NCBI RefSeq assembly: GCF_049674955.1
Contig: NZ_CP187232.1
Coordinates: forward strand, 4,898,001 to 4,962,000
Direction of reading: 5' to 3'
Source: Sphaerisporangium viridialbum
GTDB lineage: Bacteria > Actinomycetota > Actinomycetes > Streptosporangiales > Streptosporangiaceae
DNA length: 64,000 nucleotides
Part shown: piece by piece, positions 34,616 to 43,240 of the stretch
How the letters are laid out: every line of letters begins with the position of its first letter
How positions within the stretch are numbered: position 1 is the first letter of the stretch
Notes under the pieces: model-generated
Database searches by the model: none
Told to the model about the DNA's origin: nothing
Seen by the model: the letters and a program-made list of their open reading frames with translations, nothing else
Position numbers and translations under genes: made by a program

Positions 34616-35364
34616 TGAGCCCCCTCGTCCCGGCGTTGGACAGCGTCCTGCTGCGACTTGGCCAGGAACGGAGACCGCCCAAGGATGACGATGCCCACAA
34701 CCATCGCGATCAAGCCGGTCACCATGCCCGCAAGCGCCACTTGGCTGACTCGAAGGCGCTCGGCGAAGATGGCGTACGGCTGCCAGGTTTCGGCCACCGC
34801 ATCGAGCCCTTTGCCCAGCGTGAGCAGTGAGCTGCGAGTCAGCACGTCCTGGATTCCGTACAGCAGTCCGGCGGCGGCCAGCAGCGTCGCCTTGGTTTGC
34901 AGGGAACACCGCAGCCCGTGAAGGACGAGTCCTGCCGCGACCATGACCACCAGAATCAGCGTCAGCAACCGCGGGGAAACCGGATCAGGCAGATGGCCCG
35001 CGCGGGGTTCCCCGAAAAGCAGGAAGAGCGCCACTCCTCCGCTCACCAGCACCGCGCCCACCCATTCCATGGGGCCGAAGTGCTCTTGGTAGATCACGTG
35101 GGCGGCGGTGAGGGCGAACAGCAGATTCGTCGCCAGGAGCGGTTCCACCCGTACCAGTTCCGTTTCCCGGAGCGCGGTCGCACTGAGGATCTGGCCGCAG
35201 AGCATCAGGCCGATCCCGATGAGCCACAGCGGTGTGCGGATGAGGTCCAGCAGCAGGCGGGGATGCAGTATCTCTTCCAACGGCTCCCGATACGCGACGT
35301 GTTGCTGGGCGACGAAGCCCAGCCCGAGAAGGCACGCCGCACCCAGGCAGATCACGATGATCAC
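34612..35364 (-). CDS. DMT-superfamily transporter, subunit 1 of a pair
   Basis: 250 residues, about eight helices, starting at GTG (35362-35364) with MIIVICLGAACLLGLGFVAQ. It shares the helix-1/loop pattern AQQHVAYREP with its partner downstream, so the two are homologous. A 19-bp perfect hairpin lies 36 bases upstream in the probable leader. Substrate unknown. Confidence 0.78.
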   Translation of the reverse strand: MIIVICLGAACLLGLGFVAQQHVAYREPLEEILHPRLLLDLIRTPLWLIGIGLMLCGQILSATALRETELVRVEPLLATNLLFALTAAHVIYQEHFGPMEWVGAVLVSGGVALFLLFGEPRAGHLPDPVSPRLLTLILVVMVAAGLVLHGLRCSLQTKATLLAAAGLLYGIQDVLTRSSLLTLGKGLDAVAETWQPYAIFAERLRVSQVALAGMVTGLIAMVVGIVILGRSPFLAKSQQDAVQRRDEGAQ

Positions 35365-35399
35365 CAGAGGCGCCCCTCTCCGATGTCCGGTTCAACAGC

Positions 35400-35441
35400 A
35401 CAGGCGCAAGAACAGGGGATCCCCCCTGTTCTTGCGCCTGT
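35400..35441. repeat. Perfect 19-bp inverted repeat upstream of the DMT pair
   Basis: ACAGGCGCAAGAACAGGGG and CCCCTGTTCTTGCGCCTGT around ATCC. On the minus strand it would be in the 5-prime leader or promoter of the DMT operon. The arms are far longer than a normal operator; attenuator, terminator of an upstream minus transcript, or a mobile-element end are all possible. Confidence 0.75.
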
Positions 35442-35934
35442 ACCCGGAGCCCTGCGTGGGTTCGTCCGCGAGCTCCCGGTGAGCAACACGCCGCGCGCAC
35501 GAAACCGTCACCCTGCGTGTACCGCTGGCTTCCCGGCTCTGGGGACATAAGCCTCATCTCCCCACTCGGTCATTATCGCCGAGGGGGACCAGAGATAGAT
35601 CAGAGAGGTTGGCCGCAGGCTTGGGCCGCGCAACACTGCGTCAACCAGCCTGGCACTCGGACGGGCGACCTGCGACGGACCTCCGGCATGCCCGTGAAGC
35701 CCGGCCGATGTGGCCTTGTCGTCGGCAAGCATCCTGCCAACCTGCGATCTCGTGTGGTGGCCCGGAAGAACGTCTGAAGAACTTTGTCCCCAGCCCGCCG
35801 CCTCTCCGGGGGCATCTGACCTCCTGCCCGCACAACCGGCCGGCGGTACAGATCACCGGCTCGGCTCTGGAAGGGAAGGCAGGACCGGCCTCAGGGACCT
35901 CTGCGATGAGGCCGCGACGATGTCGCATGCGGGT
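35442..35934. other. Gene-poor stretch
   Basis: No convincing coding sequence on either strand and no resemblance to a transposase was seen. It separates the DMT pair hairpin from the lipoprotein gene end. Its lack of coding bias and closeness to other relics suggest decayed DNA. Confidence 0.4.
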
Positions 35935-36795
35935 TCACGAGCCCACCGGTGTGAGGAAGCCTTCGAGGACCACCAGGCCCTTGCCGTACTTATCGTCGAC
36001 CTCGCGCTGGAGCTCGGGCGTGGCCACCCAGACTCCGATGGTGACGTGGCCCGCCCGCTCGTCCGCCGAAGCGGAGTACATGCCCTTGATCTCTTTCTGC
36101 GCCCTTTCCTGGAGCGACCGCAGCTCCGCCGCGCTGCGCTGGGCGCGGCTCAGGCACAGCCCGCCACCCCAGACCTCGCGGATCGCGGGCTCGTGGACTG
36201 CCGGATCGCCGGTGAACCGCAGGTTCAGCACCAGCCGCTTGGGATCGTTGGCGAGCCGCTCCACCGATCGAGGGTCGCCGGGGTCGAAGCCGTCGATCTC
36301 CTCGAGATAGCTCTGGTCCAACCAGCTGCCCCCGTACCCGGGGAGCTTCTCGGCCCTGGCGATCGCGGCGGCCATCGCCTCCTCGGTGGCCTTCGCCGGG
36401 TCGACCGGACGCCAGCCGCCCGCGGGCCTCGGGCACGGTGAGGTGAAGGCCGACCGGTCACCTCGGGCGTCGCGGCGCCCGGCGGGGCGCGGAGACTCGG
36501 TCAGCGTCAGCCTTTCACCATCCCAAGTGCCGACCACGTGATATTCGCCCCAGCGCACGCCGCCCTGGGCCGAGTGCTCGACCGCGTTCCAGTCCCACCC
36601 GATGATGTCGGGCCCGCCGCACTGGGGCGGCAGAGATTCGGCGACGCCGGCGCAGAGCTGAGGGCCGTGCTGGGCGTTGGCGAGTACGGTCCCGTCGGCC
36701 TGATACCGCATCACGGGAGCGGTCGCCGCCGGCTCGGTCCCGCAGGCGGCGAGCGTCACGAGCATGGCCACGAGCCAGATGCCTCTCATGCCCAC
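35935..36795 (-). CDS. Hypothetical lipoprotein
   Basis: 286 residues. The lipoprotein signal peptide MGMRGIWLVAMLVTLAAC places the acylated cysteine at residue 18. The mature part contains LCAGVAESLPPQCGGPDI, YHVVGTWDGERLTLTE, then a charged helical end with LDQSYLEEIDGFDPGD and TIGVWVATPELQREVDDKYG. The layout (an early Cys pair, a WDG element and a C-terminal beta/alpha unit) occurs in unnamed actinobacterial lipoproteins. Function unknown. Confidence 0.72.
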   Translation of the reverse strand: MGMRGIWLVAMLVTLAACGTEPAATAPVMRYQADGTVLANAQHGPQLCAGVAESLPPQCGGPDIIGWDWNAVEHSAQGGVRWGEYHVVGTWDGERLTLTESPRPAGRRDARGDRSAFTSPCPRPAGGWRPVDPAKATEEAMAAAIARAEKLPGYGGSWLDQSYLEEIDGFDPGDPRSVERLANDPKRLVLNLRFTGDPAVHEPAIREVWGGGLCLSRAQRSAAELRSLQERAQKEIKGMYSASADERAGHVTIGVWVATPELQREVDDKYGKGLVVLEGFLTPVGS

Positions 36796-37216
36796 TGAGA
36801 CGGGCGAAAGCGCTCAGGGGTTCAATGACGGCGTACCGCCCACACCATCGCATTTGAGCACGACCGTCCGCGTGAAGCTGGACCAGGGCGTCGAAGCCGC
36901 CCTGACGCCAGGCCCGAATCGCCGCGCCGACCACCTCCACCATAGGGGCACGCCTTCCCACGTCGGATCCACCGTGCCCCCCGCGCCGGCTCCCTGCCAT
37001 CGGGGCGGTCTCCCGCAGGTCAGGCGGTCCCGAACGCGCCGACCGGCGATAGACCTCATTTCCATAACGGACACTCCGCCCACACTGGCACAACCAACAA
37101 CGTCTGTGTAATGTCACCCGCACATCACTGACATTTCAGTTAAATATCAACGTGGGCGGAGCGTAGAGCCGGCTTGTGCGGCGCTGCGCGGTCAGACGAA
37201 CCAGGGAAGGTGCGGC
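36796..37216. other. Intergenic region upstream of the amino-acid-type ABC operon
   Basis: The left two thirds look like decayed DNA; a minus-strand frame with IRAWRQGGFDALVQL could be a helix-turn-helix fragment but is not assigned. The last ~100 bases are AT-rich and hold the operon promoter, with the inverted repeat at 37127-37140. Confidence 0.4.
37127..37140. promoter_or_regulatory. Candidate operator ACTGA-CATT-TCAGT of the ABC/SDR operon
   Basis: Perfect 5-bp inverted repeat in the AT-rich region followed by TTAAATAT, about 77 bp before the binding-protein start. The operon encodes a GntR regulator, which is the likely ligand of this site. Confidence 0.5.
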
Positions 37217-38089
37217 GTGAACAAGCCGTTCAAGATCGGCAGTGCGGCGGCCGCGGCGGCCGCGCTCTTTGTGCTCGCGGGCTGCGGCGGCCAGGAGACC
37301 TCCGCCGCCGGGAAGAGCGGGTCCTCCTTCGGAGAGTGCGAGATCACCGCGAACCCGACCGTCCACAAGCTGACCACCATGCAGGAGGGCACGCTCACCG
37401 TCGCCGCGTCGCTGCCCTACCCGGCGGGCTACCGGGGCAACACGCTGGAGAGCGTGGACGGCGGGTACATGTACTGTCTCGACGCCGAGATCGCCAACCG
37501 CGCGGGACTGAAGAAGATCAAGCTGGTCAACGCCTCGTTCGAGGCCCTGGTCACCGCCAAGTCCTCTGACTTCGACTTCGCGGTGTGGGACATCTACGAC
37601 ACCCCGGCGCGTCGCAAGGTGGTGGACTTCTCCGCCCCGTACAACACCTACAACTCGGGGGTGCTGGTCAAGCCGGACTCGGCCCTCACGGCGGCGACCA
37701 TCAAGGGCTCGACCGTCGGCGTGCTCGCCGGCTCGGTGCAGCTGAAGTACGTCCAGGAGACACTCAAGCCCAAGCAGGTGCGGGTGTTCAACTCCAACGA
37801 CGACCTCTTCAACGCCGTGCTCGCCGGGCAGATCGACGCCGCCCTGAACGACACGGCCACCGTGATGCCGAGGGCCGCGAGCTCCGGCGGCAAGCTCAAG
37901 GTGATCGGCCAGTACCCGGTCGGCGGCGACGTCGCCCCGCTCTTCCCCAAGGGTTCGCCGAACGTCCAGGTCGTCGACCAGATCATCGCGGACATGAAGC
38001 AGGACGGCACCCTGGACGCGATCATGAACAAGTGGCTCAACCCGATCCTCGGCGGCGACCCCAACGCGCTGCCCGACTGGACGGCGTGA
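37217..38089 (+). CDS. ABC transporter substrate-binding lipoprotein, polar amino acid type (family 3)
   Basis: 290 residues. Lipoprotein signal peptide with cysteine at residue 23 (FVLAGCGG). The mature protein follows the family 3 layout: GTLTVAASLPYPAGY, FDFAVWDIYDTPARRKVVDF, SAPYNTYNSGVLVKP and a C-terminal DGTLDAIMNKW. GTG start with GGGAAGG upstream. It is first in an operon with a permease, ATPase, decarboxylase-like enzyme, regulator and SDR, so the ligand may be a carboxylated metabolite rather than an amino acid. Confidence 0.87.
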   Translation: MNKPFKIGSAAAAAAALFVLAGCGGQETSAAGKSGSSFGECEITANPTVHKLTTMQEGTLTVAASLPYPAGYRGNTLESVDGGYMYCLDAEIANRAGLKKIKLVNASFEALVTAKSSDFDFAVWDIYDTPARRKVVDFSAPYNTYNSGVLVKPDSALTAATIKGSTVGVLAGSVQLKYVQETLKPKQVRVFNSNDDLFNAVLAGQIDAALNDTATVMPRAASSGGKLKVIGQYPVGGDVAPLFPKGSPNVQVVDQIIADMKQDGTLDAIMNKWLNPILGGDPNALPDWTA

Positions 38090-39195
38090 CCGTGAGCGTC
38101 CGGGGCTCCCACGCGCGGACGTCCGGCAGCGACGTCCCCCGCGGCCAGGCCGTGGCGTACGCCCGCCCGTTGAGCACGCGCGGGTACCTCAACGGAGCCG
38201 CGGTCCTGGCCCTGCTCGCCCTCGTGCTCTGCTACCAGCTGGTCGGCGCGACCGTCACCACCGCCCAGCCGCTGCGCGTGGTGCTCGGGCTCGTGCTGCC
38301 GGCCGCGATCGTGGGCGGCCCGCTGCTGACGGCGTACCGGCGCGGCAAGCTCTCCGAACAGGAGTGGGAGGGCAGGCGGTACGTCGCCGCGCGCGAGGCG
38401 GCCGCGCGGTCGAGGAACGCGTCGATCGCCTCACTGGGGCTGACCGGCTTCGTCGTGCTGGTCTCGCTGGTGGGCCTGCTCATCTTCACCAACGACGGCG
38501 CGGTGCAGAAGACGTTCTTCAACCCCGGGTTCATGGCCAAGAGCATGGCGGACATGAGCAGGGCGCTGCTCGTCAACGTCGAGATCGCCCTCGGCGCGCA
38601 GGTCCTGGCGATGGTGTTCGGGCTCGTGCTCGCCGTCGGCAGGCTGCTCCCGGGCAAGGGGTTCTGGCCGGTCCGCGCGCTGTGCGTCGCCTACATCGAC
38701 GTCTTCCGCGGCATCCCGTCGGTGGTGCTGATCTACCTGGTGTGCTTCGGGCTCCCGATCACCGAGGTGCCGGTCCTCAGCGAGGGCGGCCCGATCCTCT
38801 ACGCGATCGTCGCGCTGGCCCTGACCTACAGCGCCTACAACGCCGAGCTCTACCGTTCGGGCATCGAGTCCATCAACAAGGGGCAGACCTCGGCGGCGCT
38901 GTCGATGGGACTCTCCCAGCCCGACGTGCTGAGGTTCGTCATCCTGCCGCAGATGTCGCGGAACATCGCGGCGCCGATGCTGAGCACGTTCATCGGGCTG
39001 CAGAAGGACACCTCGCTGGTCATCGTGGTCGGCATCATCGACGCGTTCAGCCAGGCGAAGATCTACTCGGCGAACGACTTCAACCTGTCCGCGGTGACGG
39101 CGGTGTGTTTCCTGTTCGTGCTCATCACGATCCCGCAGACCCGGCTCGTCGACTACATGCTCGCCCGGTCGAGCAGCAAGAAGCAGGGGGGCTGA
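38086..39195 (+). CDS. ABC transporter permease, polar amino acid type, with N-terminal extension
   Basis: 369 residues from the GTG overlapping the previous stop (GTGA); another GTG follows six bases later. Two extra hydrophobic helices (about 25-85) and a charged segment (SEQEWEGRRYVAAREAAARS) precede the standard HisM/GlnP-type permease core with IDVFRGIPSVVLIYLV, AYNAELYRSGIESINKGQTS and the EAA-like SMGLSQPDVLRFVILPQ. The extension is typical of some actinobacterial members. Confidence 0.87.
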   Translation: MTVSVRGSHARTSGSDVPRGQAVAYARPLSTRGYLNGAAVLALLALVLCYQLVGATVTTAQPLRVVLGLVLPAAIVGGPLLTAYRRGKLSEQEWEGRRYVAAREAAARSRNASIASLGLTGFVVLVSLVGLLIFTNDGAVQKTFFNPGFMAKSMADMSRALLVNVEIALGAQVLAMVFGLVLAVGRLLPGKGFWPVRALCVAYIDVFRGIPSVVLIYLVCFGLPITEVPVLSEGGPILYAIVALALTYSAYNAELYRSGIESINKGQTSAALSMGLSQPDVLRFVILPQMSRNIAAPMLSTFIGLQKDTSLVIVVGIIDAFSQAKIYSANDFNLSAVTAVCFLFVLITIPQTRLVDYMLARSSSKKQGG

Positions 39196-39199
39196 GCCG

Positions 39200-39949
39200 G
39201 TGCGGACCGCATTCGTCGAGCTCGACCAGGTCATCAAGAAGTACGGCGAGAACACGGTGCTCGACCGCGTCGACCTCGCCGTCGACCGGCACGAGGTGGT
39301 CACCCTGATCGGCGCCTCAGGGTCGGGAAAGTCCACGCTGCTGCGATGCGTCAACGGGCTGGAGACGATCCAGGGCGGGCTGATCTCGCTCGGCGGCGAC
39401 GTCATCTCCGGCGAGGGCGTCGACCTCGTCAGACTCCGCCGCCGCGTCGGCATCGTCTTCCAGAGCTTCAACCTCTTCCCGCACATGAGCGTGCTGCGCA
39501 ACTGCACGCTCACTCCGGTGCGCGCCGGGGTGGCGACCAAGGAGCAGGCCGAGGCGGACGCCCGGGTCATGCTCGAACGCGTGGGACTGAAGGAGAAGGT
39601 CGGCGCCTACCCCGACCAGCTGTCCGGCGGGCAGCAGCAGCGCGTGGCCATCGCCCGGGCGATGCTGATGCGCCCGGAGGTGCTGCTGCTGGACGAGATC
39701 ACCTCGGCCCTGGACCCCGAGCTGGTGATCGAGGTGCTCAACCTGGTACGCGAGCTGGCCGGGGACGGCATCACCATGATGATGACCACCCACGAGATGC
39801 CCTTCGCCCGCGAGATCTCCTCCAAGATCTGCTTCCTGCACAAGGGCAGGATCCTCGAACAGGGCCCTCCCGAGGAGATCTTCGACGCTCCTCGCGCGCC
39901 CGAACTCCGGACGTTCCTCCGGAAGATCCACGAGGCCGGCCGCAACTGA
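39200..39949 (+). CDS. ABC transporter ATP-binding protein, polar amino acid type
   Basis: 249 residues. Walker A GASGSGKST, Q-loop FQSFNLFPHMSV, signature LSGGQQQRVAIARA, Walker B VLLLDEITSALDPE and H-loop TTHEMPFA. GTG start four bases after the permease. It energises uptake of the ligand bound by the 37217-38089 lipoprotein. Confidence 0.93.
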   Translation: MRTAFVELDQVIKKYGENTVLDRVDLAVDRHEVVTLIGASGSGKSTLLRCVNGLETIQGGLISLGGDVISGEGVDLVRLRRRVGIVFQSFNLFPHMSVLRNCTLTPVRAGVATKEQAEADARVMLERVGLKEKVGAYPDQLSGGQQQRVAIARAMLMRPEVLLLDEITSALDPELVIEVLNLVRELAGDGITMMMTTHEMPFAREISSKICFLHKGRILEQGPPEEIFDAPRAPELRTFLRKIHEAGRN

Positions 39950-39999
39950 CCCCTCCTGGCGGGCCTCTTCTACACATCACGACAACGGGACTACCAATC

Positions 40000-40782
40000 A
40001 TGAAGCAGAACTACGACGTCAAGGACTTCTTCGCCTACCTCGGCTACCCGAGTGGCGACCAGCCGTACTGGGCCAAGGATCTGCGCACCCTGTCGGTCTA
40101 CTGCCGGGGCGACCGGGCGAACCTCGAAGCGCTGCTCGAGCCGACCCCGTTCGAGCTCGCCGACGACCGCTTCGTCGTGCAGATCGCGGACTTCGCGAAC
40201 GCGACCCCGGGTGCCTTCTACGACTCCGGCGTGGTGATCCCCGTCCGGTACCGCGACCACGTGGGCGTCAACTACTACTTCGAGTTCGAGGACCAGCCGT
40301 GGAGCGTCGCGTTCGGCCGTGAGGTGTGGGGCTATCCCAAGCAGTACGGCGAGATAGAGCTCACCCAGGATGGGAACGCCATTGCGGGGACGGTCAGAAG
40401 AGCCGGTAACCTGATCTTCGGCATTTCGATGACCTCCGACGACGGCTACTCGAACGAGGCCTGGGCAGACATGACGATGTACCCCCACCTGCAGGTCCAC
40501 GCTCTCCCCGAGGCCAACGGCCCCGGCTTCACCACCTTCGAGATCATCTCCCGCGACACCTCCAAGGACTTCGCGCTCCGGCACAAGGCGTTCGGGCCCG
40601 CCGAGGTCGAGCTGGGCCCGGCGCTGTCGGTCAACGGCGTGGAGCTCAAGGTGGTGGAGGTCCTGGGCGGCGAGTACTCCCTGGGTGACTACGCCTGCAC
40701 CGTGGAGAACGGCATCTCCACCGTCATCGACGACGTGCTGGCGGCCACTGCGGGCGGCCCCGGCGAGGCCCGCTACCTCTGA
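40000..40782 (+). CDS. Acetoacetate decarboxylase-family enzyme
   Basis: 260 residues. The active-site motif FGREVWGYPKQYGEIEL retains the Schiff-base lysine of acetoacetate decarboxylase (PK), but the second lysine, which lowers its pKa in the classic enzyme, is Gln here. This points to a family member with altered chemistry, such as an aldolase/dehydratase or a decarboxylase for another beta-keto acid. It lies between the ABC importer and the GntR/SDR genes, so it probably acts on the imported compound. ATG start 50 bases after the ATPase. Confidence 0.82.
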   Translation: MKQNYDVKDFFAYLGYPSGDQPYWAKDLRTLSVYCRGDRANLEALLEPTPFELADDRFVVQIADFANATPGAFYDSGVVIPVRYRDHVGVNYYFEFEDQPWSVAFGREVWGYPKQYGEIELTQDGNAIAGTVRRAGNLIFGISMTSDDGYSNEAWADMTMYPHLQVHALPEANGPGFTTFEIISRDTSKDFALRHKAFGPAEVELGPALSVNGVELKVVEVLGGEYSLGDYACTVENGISTVIDDVLAATAGGPGEARYL

Positions 40783-40854
40783 TCACCGGTCGCTGAGAGT
40801 CGTGCACGCGGTGGCCCGCCCGACGGGGCGACCTCGTGCGGAGAGGTCGCAAAA

Positions 40855-41547
40855 GTGAGTTCTGCCCACGTCGACGGCAACGCCGGGACGGGCGCCGGCG
40901 AGCAGTCGGCCGGCAGCCTGCTGAGCGAGTCCGCCGGCGCCAGGTTACGGTCGCGGCTGGTACGAGTGGAGATCATGCCTGGTGAGCGGCTCAGCGAGCC
41001 CGAGCTGCGGGCCAGCCTCGGGGTCGGCACGTCCCCGGTGCGCGAGGCGATCAGAAGGCTGGAGTTCGAGAAGCTGGTCGTGATCTATCCGCGTAGCGGC
41101 ACGTTCGCCACGGACATCGCGCTGAAGGACTCCCGGTCCGTCATGGAGCTCCGGCTCCAGCTCGAAGGGCTCTCCGCCGCGCTCGCGTGCACCCGGGGGT
41201 CGCGCACGGAGAAGGAGCGGCTCACCGAGATCTCCGAGCGGCAGTTCGAGACCGACGACCTGCAGCAGTGCATCGACCTCGACGCGGCGTTCCACCGCAG
41301 CATGTACCGGATGACGCGCAACGACTACCTCGCCGCCACGGCGGAGATCCACTTCAACCTCGCGCTGCGGCAGTGGTACTTCTGCTCCAAGGTGGTGGAG
41401 ACCCCCGACTGGACCGGTGTCGACCACCGCCCGCTGGCCGCCGCGATCGCCGAGGGAGACCCGGAGTCCGCCAGCGAGCACATCCGCAAGCACGTGCTGC
41501 ACGACTCTCAGCAGATCGCCGACATCCTCACCAACTACGGGCTGTAA
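40855..41547 (+). CDS. GntR-family regulator (FadR/FCD type)
   Basis: 230 residues. Winged helix (about 25-85) with LRASLGVGTSPVREAIRRLE, followed by the all-helical FCD effector domain with LDAAFHRSMYRM and the terminal HIRKHVLHDSQQ. GTG start. Embedded in the operon it most likely controls, probably through the palindrome at 37127-37140, in response to the carboxylic substrate. Confidence 0.88.
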   Translation: MSSAHVDGNAGTGAGEQSAGSLLSESAGARLRSRLVRVEIMPGERLSEPELRASLGVGTSPVREAIRRLEFEKLVVIYPRSGTFATDIALKDSRSVMELRLQLEGLSAALACTRGSRTEKERLTEISERQFETDDLQQCIDLDAAFHRSMYRMTRNDYLAATAEIHFNLALRQWYFCSKVVETPDWTGVDHRPLAAAIAEGDPESASEHIRKHVLHDSQQIADILTNYGL

Positions 41548-41596
41548 GCCCGTTCACGGCGGTCCTGCCAGGCACCTTGAAGGAGAGTTCCACCGA

Positions 41597-42409
41597 ATGC
41601 CGGCCACCACCACTTCCACCTCGCACGACCTCTTCTCCCTGGACAGGCTCTTCTCCCTGGACGGCCTGACGGCCCTGGTCACCGGCGCGGCCGGCGGGCT
41701 CGGCCGCGCGCAGTGCCGCGCGCTCGGCTCGGCCGGCGCGCGGATCATCGCCTCGGACGTCAGCCTCGACGCCGCCCGGCGGTGCTGCGCGTACCTGGAG
41801 GAGAACGGCGTCGAATGCCTGCCGCTGGAGATGGACGCCAGTTCGCTTGAAAGCATCGACAACGCCTTCGACGCGCTCGACGCCGCAGACGAGTTCCCCG
41901 GCATCGTGGTCAACAACGCGGGCGTCTCCCTGCGCAACGACGCGCTGAGCGCCACGCCGGAGGAGTTCGACACCACGCTGTCCATCAACCTGCGCGGCAC
42001 GTACTTCGTCGCCCAGCGCGCCGCTCGGCGGATGAGCGAGCGCGGCGGCGGGCGCATCATCAACGTCTCGTCCATCGGCGGCCTCGTGGTGGACGGCGAG
42101 CGGTCCTCCGTGTACGACGCCTCCAAGGCCGCCGTCGTCCAGGTCACCAAGAACATGGCCTACGAATGGGGCAAGCACGGGATCAGGGTCAACTCCATCG
42201 CCCCCGGGTACATGCGCACCGCGATGACCTCGGACCTGCTGCCCACCAAGGACGTCGAGGATTCGCTGGTCAGGACGCATATCCCGCTCGGGCGCGTCGG
42301 AGAGCCCGCCGACCTGGCCGGAGCCGTGGTCTTCCTCGCCTCCGACGCGTCGGCCTACGTCACCGGCCACACCCTCACGGTCGACGGCGGCTGGCTGGTC
42401 GCCATGTAG
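41597..42409 (+). CDS. Short-chain dehydrogenase/reductase
   Basis: 270 residues. NAD(P) motif TGAAGGLGRAQ, NNAGVS, catalytic Ser in NVSSIGG, YDASK and the C-terminal TGHTLTVDGGW. ATG start with AGGAGAG upstream. Last gene of the operon; it probably oxidises or reduces the intermediate produced by the decarboxylase-like enzyme. Confidence 0.9.
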   Translation: MPATTTSTSHDLFSLDRLFSLDGLTALVTGAAGGLGRAQCRALGSAGARIIASDVSLDAARRCCAYLEENGVECLPLEMDASSLESIDNAFDALDAADEFPGIVVNNAGVSLRNDALSATPEEFDTTLSINLRGTYFVAQRAARRMSERGGGRIINVSSIGGLVVDGERSSVYDASKAAVVQVTKNMAYEWGKHGIRVNSIAPGYMRTAMTSDLLPTKDVEDSLVRTHIPLGRVGEPADLAGAVVFLASDASAYVTGHTLTVDGGWLVAM

Positions 42410-42560
42410 CCGGCTCCCACAAGCCGCTCACGACGTAAACGACTCACACGAGCCTGAGGTGCACCGGCGTCCGGTAGGCCGATAGGGCTCGTACCGATCG
42501 CCGGTCTCCACCAGTTGATCAAGAGGCCGGACCGTCGGCAGAGGTGACACAATTGCGTCC

Positions 42561-42977
42561 ATGGCTGATGATGGGCCGTCGAGGCAGACGCTCAGTGCGC
42601 TTCCGCCCTACACCACCGTCACCCGCCAGGTGTTCGACGGCCAGGACCTGACCTCGCTACAGGCGATGCATCTGTGGTTCAAGCGGTGCTCCTTGGCCGG
42701 AGCCGACCTTCGCCATGCCACCCTGGATGGCTGCTCCTTCATGCTGTGCGACCTACGGGGAGCCGATCTGCGAGGCTCATCGCTGAGGACCGTGAGCTGG
42801 GCCGGATGTGATCTTCGGGACGCTGATCTGCGCGACACCGACCTGACCGCAGGGCAGTTCGGGCTGGTCAACACCGGCGCACCACCGCACGGCCTGACCG
42901 ACGTCACCGGCGCCAAGTTCGACGACGCCATCACCCGTGACCTTCAGATCGACCAGGTCATCGGCTGGGCCCGGTAA
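42561..42977 (+). CDS. Pentapeptide repeat protein
   Basis: 138 residues. The central part is a run of A(D/N)LxX-type pentapeptides (LAGADLRHATLDGCSF, LRGADLRGSSL, WAGCDLRDADLRDTDL), which folds as a right-handed quadrilateral beta-helix. Roughly ten to twelve repeats are visible, so it is short. Function is unknown; some relatives protect DNA gyrase, but nothing here shows that. Confidence 0.83.
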   Translation: MADDGPSRQTLSALPPYTTVTRQVFDGQDLTSLQAMHLWFKRCSLAGADLRHATLDGCSFMLCDLRGADLRGSSLRTVSWAGCDLRDADLRDTDLTAGQFGLVNTGAPPHGLTDVTGAKFDDAITRDLQIDQVIGWAR

Positions 42978-43064
42978 CCACCCAAGCGCTTCGACGAGCA
43001 TCACGCCAGACTCCCAGCTGAGATCCTTGTCGGCGTGCTCTCGTTGAAGATGTATGTGAAGTCG

Positions 43065-43142
43065 GACTCCACTTATCAGTCAGTTCTGACTCCACTTGCT
43101 GCCGTGGGCGCCTCGTTGTGTAGGTGAGATTTGACTCCACCT
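43065..43142. repeat. Three direct repeats GACTCCACYT, probable end of an IS21-type element
   Basis: GACTCCACTT at 43065-43074 and 43088-43097, and GACTCCACCT at 43133-43142. Read on the minus strand they are AAGTGGAGTC copies at the terminus, as multiple transposase-binding repeats are at the ends of IS21-family elements. An istB fragment in the same orientation lies at 44196-44360, which supports the link. Confidence 0.55.
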
Positions 43143-43240
43143 GTTGCGTCGGACACGCGGTCGGAGCGGCTCTGGGTAGGCTCCGGATGTGGATCATCGG
43201 GCCTTCGCGCGTGCCGCCGTTCGGATGATGAGGTAGCACG

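Noticed and set aside
34985..35557. Alternative longer start for the first DMT gene, reading through the 35400-35441 hairpin
   Set aside because: The upstream frame is disordered and crosses the perfect inverted repeat; the GTG at 35364 opens directly on a hydrophobic helix.
36814..37083. Possible helix-turn-helix transposase fragment (IRAWRQGGFDALVQL)
   Set aside because: Too short and unspecific to assign; no neighbouring transposase parts or inverted repeats.
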